Shown in pieces: positions 13,169 through 19,494 of a stretch of DNA of 19,494 nucleotides (position 1 is its first letter; every line of letters starts with the position of its first letter). The notes beneath the pieces were generated by a model. It searched no databases and was not told the origin of the DNA. It saw only the letters and a program-made list of their open reading frames with translations. The DNA is from Bacteroidetes bacterium UBA2322 (GTDB taxonomy: Bacteria; Bacteroidota; Bacteroidia; Chitinophagales; UBA2359). The stretch covers positions 1-19,494 of the forward strand of contig DDVC01000214.1 in NCBI GenBank assembly GCA_002345145.1, given 5' to 3'. A program made the translations under genes and the position numbers.

Positions 13169-14659
13169 ATGGCAGAACTCTTATTGCTAACATCGGTATT
13201 GGTTTGTTTGGTGTTTATCACCTTGTATTGCTTAGCTGAAATGTATTTAGCATGGCAATATCAACAGGCTAAACAGCCCGTTTTACCCCTCCCGCCTCTG
13301 CCGCGCCACCAATTGCCTTTTGTTACGGTTCAGCTTCCGGTATATAACGAGCAGTATGTGGTGGAGCGACTCATTGATGCCATTGCTGCTTTTGACTACC
13401 CACTCCACCTTTTTGAAATTCAAATTTTAGACGATTCTACCGATGTAACCACCAACCTCATTGCCGCTAAAACCCGATTTTATCAACTAAAAGGGCTGCA
13501 AATTTACCACTTACACCGCACCAACCGCACCGGATTTAAGGCAGGCGCTCTGCAAGATGCTTTGCCTATAGCAAAAGGCAGCCTCATAGCCATTTTTGAT
13601 GCCGATTTTTTGCCACAGTCCGATTTTTTACAGCAAACAATACCCTATTTTACCAACCCACAATTAGGTATGCTGCAAACCCGATGGCAGTTTATAAACC
13701 GCCGGTACTCTTTGTTTACCCAAGTGCAGGCTTTTTTTATGGATGCCCATTTTACCGTAGAACAGGGCGGACGAACTGCTGCCCATGCTTTTATGAATTT
13801 TAACGGTACAGCCGGCGTATGGCGAAAACAAACCATAACCGATGCCGGCGGCTGGCAACCCGATACCCTTACCGAAGACCTTGACCTTAGCTATAGGGCA
13901 CAACTTAATGGCTCAAAATTTGCCTATGCCCCGCATATTATTGCCCCATCTGAACTGCCGCCCGATATGCCTGCCTTTAAAGCACAACAGTTCCGCTGGA
14001 TTAAAGGCGGAGCTGAAACCGCCGCTAAACTGTTGCCCCGGTTATGGCATACGCCACTGCCATTTACTACAAGGCTACACGGAACAGTTCACCTGCTTAG
14101 TAGCAGCGTGTATATTGCCGTGCTGGTGTTTTACCTGCTCAGCCTGCCCCTGCTAATGGTTAAAAACCGTTTTTTTTCCTTTAATTACTTACACCTTGGC
14201 TCTGTTTTTATGGTGAGTATTGTGGCTATGATTTATGTGCATTTTATAGCAGCTAAACATACCATACAGCCGGCAAGCAAGGCTTACAAGCGCGTAGCCC
14301 TTTTACTTTTTCCGTTTTTAACCCTTACTTTGGGGCTGTCTTTGCACAATGCACACGCTGCCCTGCAAGGCTGGCTCAGAAAAAAAACGCCCTTTGTGCG
14401 CACCCCTAAGTACAATATAACCCAAAACCACCACCGGCTACAAAATAGGTACGCGCCCCAAAAGCTAAATATCACTACCTTTGCCGAAGCGATAATAGGT
14501 ATGTATTTTGCATTTGCCGTAGTGTATGCTGTGGTAAACCAATACTGGGGGCTTGTACCTATGTATATCATGGCTTCGGCAGGATTTTGGTGGGTGTTTG
14601 CTGCCACCATAGTGCATACATTAGCAGCCAAATACAAATTACCACATACAAACAAATAA
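13169..14659 (+). CDS. Membrane GT2, cellulose-synthase-like beta-glycosyltransferase
   Basis: The product has 496 aa. One N-terminal transmembrane helix (about 3-28) precedes a processive-type GT2 catalytic domain: VQLPVYNE near 53-60, DDS at 88-90, DAD at 144-146, TED at 235-237 and QQFRW with Q273 and R276-W277. This is the D,D,D,QxxRW set of cellulose/glucomannan synthase-like enzymes. The C-terminal part has further membrane helices (about 310-333, 350-370, 385-402, 455-490). The family moves a growing beta-linked glycan through the inner membrane; some Bacteroidota members make single-step glycolipids instead. Product and donor are not predictable. It sits between a lipid-phosphate glycosyltransferase and an exported PLD enzyme, which suggests a role in envelope glycan or glycolipid synthesis. 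Confidence 0.92.
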   Translation: MAELLLLTSVLVCLVFITLYCLAEMYLAWQYQQAKQPVLPLPPLPRHQLPFVTVQLPVYNEQYVVERLIDAIAAFDYPLHLFEIQILDDSTDVTTNLIAAKTRFYQLKGLQIYHLHRTNRTGFKAGALQDALPIAKGSLIAIFDADFLPQSDFLQQTIPYFTNPQLGMLQTRWQFINRRYSLFTQVQAFFMDAHFTVEQGGRTAAHAFMNFNGTAGVWRKQTITDAGGWQPDTLTEDLDLSYRAQLNGSKFAYAPHIIAPSELPPDMPAFKAQQFRWIKGGAETAAKLLPRLWHTPLPFTTRLHGTVHLLSSSVYIAVLVFYLLSLPLLMVKNRFFSFNYLHLGSVFMVSIVAMIYVHFIAAKHTIQPASKAYKRVALLLFPFLTLTLGLSLHNAHAALQGWLRKKTPFVRTPKYNITQNHHRLQNRYAPQKLNITTFAEAIIGMYFAFAVVYAVVNQYWGLVPMYIMASAGFWWVFAATIVHTLAAKYKLPHTNK

Positions 14660-14718
14660 ATACACTTTACTGCTTATACAATATGCGCCATTCACCCATT
14701 AACCCATGCTTCTGCATT

Positions 14719-16071
14719 ATGATTACCTACTTACCTAAATGGTGTTATGTTTGGCTGTGTGGTTGGTTTTGCCTATGCCTAAGTATGCTGCCCGCTTATG
14801 CCGATGTGTTCCGAATTTTAGATAACAACCGCGAATCGCTCCAAGCCCGAGCCGACCTGATAGAACAATCGGAAAAAGAAATCTTACTATCGTATTACAT
14901 AGTAAACGATGATTTGGTGGGCAAAGCTCTTTTTCAGTTGCTCATAAATGCTGCTAAGGAGCGCGGGGTAAATGTGCATATAATGATAGATGCTCTCCGC
15001 AGCCGCATATCGGGCAATGTGTTGGCTTATTTAAAAGAAAATAACATCTATGTACAGGTGTTTAACCCCGGCAGGCTATTTAAACCCCGAACCATTACCC
15101 ACCGGCTTCACGACAAGATTTTTTTAACCGATGCCCAAAACCTCATTACCGGCGGGCGTAACCTGAAACGCGACTACTACCAACTGGGTGAAGACATTAA
15201 TTTTACCGACCGAGATGTGCTGATACAAGGTGAAAAAGCCGTAACGGCTGCCCGAAATCATTTCTTTAACATGTGGAACAATCCCCACTTGTCGTTTACC
15301 CGAAAAACGCCACAACTCACTCCCGATATACGTCAACACATAGCCGCCCAATTGCAGAATGCCTTAGATACGCTGCAAAAAATGGGCGTTATACACTTGC
15401 AAACTCATAAAAACTGGGCAGCAGAAGTGCCGCCTACCGCATCGGAAGTGTTTTTTGAGCACGATGATTTTTTTATGCCCAAAGGCGATAAGTTTGTACA
15501 AACAGGTATTAAAGACCTCCGAAGCACCAATGCCTTATTACATCTGATTAACAACGCCCGGCAAAGTGTAATTATAGAAAATGCCTATGTAATACCCACT
15601 CTAAAAATGAACCGCGCTTTAAAAAAAGCCCTTCGGCGCGGGGTTTCTATACGCATACTCACCAACTCGGCAGCTACCAATGATGTTATGATTGCGCAGG
15701 CAGCCTACCTCATAAAGCGCAAAAAACTCATCCGCATGGGTATCGATATTTGGGAATACCAAGGTCCCAATACCCTGCATACCAAAGCTGCCGTAATAGA
15801 TGATACTATTTCGGTGGTGAGCAGTTATAACCTGCACGCCGTTTCGCAAAAATGGACTACCGAAGTGCTGGCATGGGTAGCCGATGCCAACATTAGCCGG
15901 CTGCATACTGCCATGATGAATAACAACCTCAAAAAATCGGTTAATATAGGCAAAAACAATAAACCCACGCCTCAAACACGGCACAAGGTGGTTAAAGCCT
16001 CTTGCAGCCGGCTTTTGCGTTTATATTTGGCACGCTACACCGGTGTGGCTTATTTAATGTCTGTTTTGTAA
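14719..16071 (+). CDS. Exported phospholipase D / cardiolipin-synthase-like protein
   Basis: The product has 450 aa from ATG 14719, which gives the best signal peptide (MITYLPK, then WCYVWLCGWFCLCLSML, cleavage near AYA/D). An in-frame ATG at 14683 would add 12 residues and leave a 23-bp gap from the GT gene. It carries two HKD motifs: H131-D-K133 with D138 (HDKIFLTD...GGRN) and H354-T-K356 with D361 (HTKAAVIDD, then SSYNL), each in its own PLD half. The order and the stretch LRSTNALLHLINNARQSVIIENAYVIP resemble the ClsC/YmdC type of cardiolipin synthase, which acts on phosphatidylglycerol and phosphatidylethanolamine; hydrolase activity is also possible. The C-terminal 50 residues are strongly basic. 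The exported location is unusual for a cardiolipin synthase. It is probably in one operon with the upstream GT2. Confidence 0.88.
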   Translation: MITYLPKWCYVWLCGWFCLCLSMLPAYADVFRILDNNRESLQARADLIEQSEKEILLSYYIVNDDLVGKALFQLLINAAKERGVNVHIMIDALRSRISGNVLAYLKENNIYVQVFNPGRLFKPRTITHRLHDKIFLTDAQNLITGGRNLKRDYYQLGEDINFTDRDVLIQGEKAVTAARNHFFNMWNNPHLSFTRKTPQLTPDIRQHIAAQLQNALDTLQKMGVIHLQTHKNWAAEVPPTASEVFFEHDDFFMPKGDKFVQTGIKDLRSTNALLHLINNARQSVIIENAYVIPTLKMNRALKKALRRGVSIRILTNSAATNDVMIAQAAYLIKRKKLIRMGIDIWEYQGPNTLHTKAAVIDDTISVVSSYNLHAVSQKWTTEVLAWVADANISRLHTAMMNNNLKKSVNIGKNNKPTPQTRHKVVKASCSRLLRLYLARYTGVAYLMSVL

Positions 16072-16095
16072 CGGTTGGTTATGTTTGTGCAAAAA

Positions 16096-16157
16096 TGTTA
16101 CCCTATGGCTAACCATAGGTTTAATTGGCAAGTTAGGTTGAAATCAATGGGGTAACA
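16096..16157. terminator. Nested inverted repeats between convergent genes
   Basis: The inner hairpin is CCTATGG (16102-16108), a CTAA loop, then CCATAGG (16113-16119), followed by a short TTT. An outer inverted repeat, TGTTACCC (16096-16103) with GGGTAACA (16150-16157), overlaps the inner stem, so the two folds compete. It lies between the PLD and PorP genes and is the only candidate terminator there. The T run is short. Confidence 0.45.
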
Positions 16158-16184
16158 AAAGGGCATTAATTGGCTGCTTCACTG

Positions 16185-17240
16185 CTAAAACCTTGGGCAC
16201 TGTATAGCGCCCGGCTTAACAGGGCGCACCCTGCCGGTGTAAATAAGGGTAATTTCGGGTCCGCCTCTGCCGTTGTTGGCGTTCATGAGTGGGGTAAACA
16301 GCGTAATGTCATAACTAATGCCAAGGCTAAACTGCTCATAATCTATTTTTGTGGCAAGCACTAAGGTATTTAACCCCACAGGGTTGTTTACATTGGCGGC
16401 AGCCCGCAGCCAAACGCCCATATTTAAGGCTTTATCGTAACCGGTATAGCGGTTGGTGGCAAAAATGTATCGGGCAAAACTGCCTACATCGGTTTTAAAC
16501 TGTGCGCCTTGCCAAATAAAGTAAATGCTGGGCAGCAAATCCCATTTTTTGGCAATGGGTATGCTGCCGCCCGCCTGGGCAGATAGTTTGTTTTTAAACC
16601 GGTCTTCGGCATCGGTTACCGCTATGTTGGGTTTATTTAGGTGGTACATGGCAGCGCCCACAAACACATTTTTTCGGGCGCTGAGGGCATGAAAAAACAG
16701 CGCTCCGCCGCCTATGTGCAACCTCAGCCGGTTTTGGGCTTCAAGAAAATCGTTGGTAGGAATAGCAGGGTTAAAGCCGTTGCCGTCTGCTTGGTCGCCA
16801 AACTGGGCATTAGTGAGGTCAAAATAACGCTGGTTTATGCCGCCTTGTACGCCCAATGATAAAAACGACTGCGGCGCAAGGGCAAGGTTGTAGGCAAAGG
16901 CAGCATCGGCATAGTTGGTTGTCCAGTTAAGGTCGCCGGCGCGGTCGTTATACACCACCAATCCGGCGCTGAGGCGGTCGTTTTCCATAAACCCGGGAAA
17001 CGCCATATCTGCCGATGCGCTAATGGTTTGAAAAGAAGTGCGAGGCATAACCGATGCCCACTGGTTTCGGTAAATAGCCGATACACGCAGGTCGCCGTTA
17101 ATTAACCCGGTCATGGCGGGGTTTATGAGCAGGGGTGTGGCGTAGTTTTGCGAAAAATGCACGTCTTGGGCGTGTATGGGCGTTTGCAGGGCGACACAGC
17201 AGCAAAGCAGTAAAAAATATAGGAAACGGGTTGTTTTCAT
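16185..17240 (-). CDS. Type IX secretion system membrane protein, PorP/SprF family
   Basis: The product has 351 aa. A signal peptide ends at HAQ/D (residue 25) and is followed by the family start QDVHFSQNYATPLLINPAMTG and YRNQW, diagnostic of PorP/SprF proteins. The rest is a 12-14-stranded outer-membrane barrel pattern (LSAGLVVYNDRAG, AAFAYNLALAPQSFLSLGVQGG, FVGAAMYHLNKP, FSLGISYDITLF). PorP/SprF-type proteins hold or help secrete cargo with type B (CHU_C) sorting domains at the cell surface, and in many Bacteroidota each large cargo gene has its own downstream SprF-like gene. That is the case here: the type B cargo gene at 17337-19124 lies directly upstream on the same strand, 96 bp away. 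SprF proteins of this paired kind are typically dedicated to their neighbour rather than to the core machine. Confidence 0.95.
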   Translation of the reverse strand: MKTTRFLYFLLLCCCVALQTPIHAQDVHFSQNYATPLLINPAMTGLINGDLRVSAIYRNQWASVMPRTSFQTISASADMAFPGFMENDRLSAGLVVYNDRAGDLNWTTNYADAAFAYNLALAPQSFLSLGVQGGINQRYFDLTNAQFGDQADGNGFNPAIPTNDFLEAQNRLRLHIGGGALFFHALSARKNVFVGAAMYHLNKPNIAVTDAEDRFKNKLSAQAGGSIPIAKKWDLLPSIYFIWQGAQFKTDVGSFARYIFATNRYTGYDKALNMGVWLRAAANVNNPVGLNTLVLATKIDYEQFSLGISYDITLFTPLMNANNGRGGPEITLIYTGRVRPVKPGAIQCPRF

Positions 17241-17305
17241 GTGTGTAAAAAATCGGGATATAAAAGAAGTTTGGGGAGTATCAAAACGGTTAAGGCGGCA
17301 AATAC

Positions 17306-17327
17306 CCCGATGCAGTTAATCATCGGG
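17306..17327 (-). promoter_or_regulatory. Intercistronic hairpin in the T9SS cargo/PorP operon
   Basis: CCCGATG (17306-17312) pairs with CATCGGG (17321-17327) around an 8-nt loop, in the 96-bp gap between the cargo stop and the PorP start. No T run follows on either strand, so it is not a standard terminator. It may mark an RNA-processing or stability site that sets the ratio of the two products. Confidence 0.5.
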
Positions 17328-17336
17328 CAGAGTAGG

Positions 17337-19124
17337 CTACCTTGCCAGCGTTACATTGCCGGTAAACAATCGGGTTTGACCATCAAAAAAAGTAACTTGC
17401 AGCGTATAAACAAAAACACCCGAGTTAAGGGCTTCGCCATTGAGGGTGCCGTCCCAGCCATCGTTTAGGTTGGTAGCGTAATAAACCTTGCCGCCCCAGC
17501 GGTCGTAAATTGTCCACTCCATCACATCAATACCGTTGCCTAAAACAAAAAGTTGGTCGTTTCTGCCATCGCCGTTGGGGGTAAAAATGTTGGGTACAAA
17601 AATGTTTCGGTCGTCAATAACGGTAATGGTAACCTGTGCTGTGCCGGTACAGCCCAGTTGGTCGGTAGCCGTTACTGCATAAGTAGTGGTTTGCTGTGGC
17701 AGGGCAATGGGGCTATCGCAATTGGAGCAGGAGAGGGTAGCGGCTTGGCTCCACAGGTAGGTTAAACTGCCGTTGCCGGTGGCGGTGGTGGCAAGGGTAA
17801 TTTCCTGCCCTTTTTCTAAGGTTTGATTGGGAATGGTAGTTACCAATACTGCCCCCACATCAATGGTTTGCGAAACAGGCGGAATAGAACAAGGCAAGCC
17901 CGATATGCTGAGGCTGACGGTTTTACTGCCCGATGTGTTCCATTGAATAACTGCTGAGGCATTATCGGCAGTAAGGATATTACCATCGGCAACTGTCCAG
18001 TTGAGGATAGCGCCGGCGGGCAGGGCAGCGCCGGTATAAATAAGGGTGTCGTTTTGCCCTATGCAAGCGGCGGGGTTAAGGCGGGTAAACGATACATTAA
18101 GGGCGCTAACTTCAAGGGTTTTGCTCACCGGTTGGTTTAAGCAGGGTACACCGGCAATAGTGAGGGTAACGTTTTTACTGCCTTGGGTAGCCCAGTTTAC
18201 CACTATGGTATCGCCGCCGTTGTAGGTAATATTGCCATCGGGCAGGAGCAGCCAGTTAAACGCCGGCGAAAGGGCAGCCGGTATGGGTGTGCCGCTATAT
18301 ATTAAGGTATCGGTGGCGCTAAAATTGCAAATGCTGCCAAGAGAAGAAAAATCGGGCGTAATGTTAATGTCTGACACTTCTACCGATACGGTGAGCGAAT
18401 TGGAGCAGATGCCCGAAAAATCGGTATAGGAGTGGGTTATTTGGTGCATACCCGGACCGGCTAATGCGGGGTCAAAAGTGCCCAAAGCCGTTACGCCGGT
18501 TCCCGAAAACGTGCTTTGCCCGGGTGCAAAATTGGTTGCCACCAGCGCCGAGGGTTCATCGGTAAGGCAGTACTGGTTTTGTAAGCCGGTAAAAGCCATA
18601 TCGGGCGTAGGCAACACGTTTACTATCAGGTTATCGGCGCTTACACAGCCATTGGCGGGGTCAATGTAGGCGTATTGAATTTGATGCACCCCGGCGCCCC
18701 ACACCGCAGGGTCAAAGGTATTGGTTGGTGTGCCGTTTACCACAAACGTAGCGGCAGGGTTAGCGCCCAAGTTGCCCACCAACGGCACGGGAGCGCCGTT
18801 TTGACAAAAAAAGGCAGTAGCGGGTTGCAGTATTTGCGCCGTTTGGCTGGGAGCGCTTACTATTACAATTTGGGTGCAGGCGCTTCCGGTAGGAGTAGTA
18901 TAAGTAACCGGATACGAACCCGGACTAATGGGGTTAAAAGTAGCGCCTATAACCCCCGCCGAGGGCGAAAACACCCCGCCCGGCGGCGAGCCGGCAAGTT
19001 GCAAGGGCAACTGCGACAGGCAAATAAAAAACGGCGGATTTTGCCCGCCAAGGGTTATGCTGCATTGGGCGCTGAGATAAGCGCTGTAAAACGCCAGTAT
19101 CAGCAAAAGGGCTAATTTTTTCAT
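17337..19124 (-). CDS. Secreted adhesin-like protein with T9SS type B (CHU_C) sorting domain
   Basis: The product has 595 aa. A signal peptide (MKKLALLLILAFYSAYLSAQ) is followed by stacked beta-sandwich repeats. Residues about 20-250 form three short units sharing TFDPAxxGxGxHQIxxxY (134-152 and 216-233). Residues 251-340 and 341-424 are two PKD-like repeats with matching ends (GSKNVTLTIAGVPCLNQPVS and GSKTVSLSISGLPCSIPPVS). Residues about 425-502 form a further PKD/Ig-like unit with CSNC. The C-terminal 88 residues (NIFVPNIFTPNGDGRNDQLF, WTIYDRWGGKVYY, GWDGTLNGEALNSGVFVYTLQV, ending TLAR) are the gliding-motility-associated CHU_C domain, the type B signal for T9SS. The protein is expected on the cell surface, secreted with help from the PorP/SprF partner encoded next to it. 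Adhesion or substrate binding is inferred; no enzyme domain is present. Confidence 0.95.
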   Translation of the reverse strand: MKKLALLLILAFYSAYLSAQCSITLGGQNPPFFICLSQLPLQLAGSPPGGVFSPSAGVIGATFNPISPGSYPVTYTTPTGSACTQIVIVSAPSQTAQILQPATAFFCQNGAPVPLVGNLGANPAATFVVNGTPTNTFDPAVWGAGVHQIQYAYIDPANGCVSADNLIVNVLPTPDMAFTGLQNQYCLTDEPSALVATNFAPGQSTFSGTGVTALGTFDPALAGPGMHQITHSYTDFSGICSNSLTVSVEVSDINITPDFSSLGSICNFSATDTLIYSGTPIPAALSPAFNWLLLPDGNITYNGGDTIVVNWATQGSKNVTLTIAGVPCLNQPVSKTLEVSALNVSFTRLNPAACIGQNDTLIYTGAALPAGAILNWTVADGNILTADNASAVIQWNTSGSKTVSLSISGLPCSIPPVSQTIDVGAVLVTTIPNQTLEKGQEITLATTATGNGSLTYLWSQAATLSCSNCDSPIALPQQTTTYAVTATDQLGCTGTAQVTITVIDDRNIFVPNIFTPNGDGRNDQLFVLGNGIDVMEWTIYDRWGGKVYYATNLNDGWDGTLNGEALNSGVFVYTLQVTFFDGQTRLFTGNVTLAR

Positions 19125-19494
19125 GAATTTATTAGGCGATATTTAATAGGTAAGGGCATTGCTTGACCACTTTGAAACAGCCGAACACAACTTGCTATTG
19201 GGCAGAAAGGCAACAGGTAAAGCATTTTAACGCAAAATTACGGCTCAATCATCTGAAAACAATCAATTTTTGTGCCTAAATACTTTTATGCCCCTATTGC
19301 AAACAGTACAGCCATGCCGATTGGGTTTTTTTAGCGCATTTTAGAACCATTTTTTTCGTGCCCACAGCCTATTTGTTGGGCGCTTGTTTGTGCTTACACA
19401 ATAAGTAGATTTTATTTTTTACCCCAAAGTACCCGCGCACTTGGCAAACCCATTGCACCCCAAAACACCTCCCCCCCACAAAAAATAAAAAATA
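19125..19494. other. 370-bp region upstream of the T9SS operon
   Basis: It holds the operon leader and promoter (19125-19262). The rest, 19263-19494, has A/T-rich tracts and a run of seven C near 19469-19475. I see no gene, RNA or clear repeat in it. Confidence 0.55.
19233..19262 (-). promoter_or_regulatory. Promoter of the T9SS cargo/PorP operon
   Basis: On the minus strand TTG (19262-19260), 19 nt, then TAATTTTG (19240-19233), an exact match in sequence and spacing to the Bacteroidota consensus. Transcription would start near 19227, leaving a leader of about 100 nt before ATG 19124. Confidence 0.8.

Overview
The window comes from a member of the Bacteroidota, probably from the Chitinophagales/Saprospirales side of the phylum. 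The evidence is a PorP/SprF-family type IX secretion protein next to a large adhesin-like protein with a gliding-motility C-terminal (CHU_C, type B) sorting domain, a 'choice-of-anchor B' secreted protein, promoters of the Bacteroidota form (TTG/TTTG, about 19 nt, TAnnTTTG), and start codons without Shine-Dalgarno sequences. No rRNA, tRNA, CRISPR array or transposase was seen.

Region 1 (1-2940) is the accessory part and the most unusual. Two consecutive blocks share the same outer parts but carry unrelated genes. Each block has a roughly 65-bp leader element (1-64; 1598-1670), a gene for an exported protein (110-799, a secreted protein with a glycine-zipper tail; 1772-2242, a lipoprotein interrupted by an in-frame stop), a gene for a small outer-membrane beta-barrel (823-1416; 2230-2853), and a practically identical 14-bp-stem terminator hairpin (1450-1505; 2883-2938). 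Block 2 is preceded by a good Bacteroidota promoter whose -33/-7 spacer contains ten G in a row. This is the layout expected of a slippage-controlled (phase-variable) promoter.

Region 2 (2941-8872) holds a 931-aa secreted choice-of-anchor B protein ending in dockerin-like repeats, a YifB/ComM AAA+ ATPase, a small lipoprotein, a strong bidirectional terminator, and a divergent-facing Hsp20 chaperone. Hsp20 appears to have a sigma-54-like promoter with four TGTCA boxes upstream.

Region 3 (8873-16071) has a 547-bp intergenic stretch with regulatory structure, an 825-aa exported helical-repeat protein of unknown function, and an alkyltransferase-like DNA-repair protein divergent from a same-strand run of three envelope genes: a DPM-type GT2, a cellulose-synthase-like membrane GT2, and an exported phospholipase D/cardiolipin-synthase-like enzyme.

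Region 4 (16072-19494) is a minus-strand two-gene operon of type B T9SS cargo followed by PorP/SprF, with a well-formed promoter at 19233-19262. The last 230 bp hold no recognisable gene.
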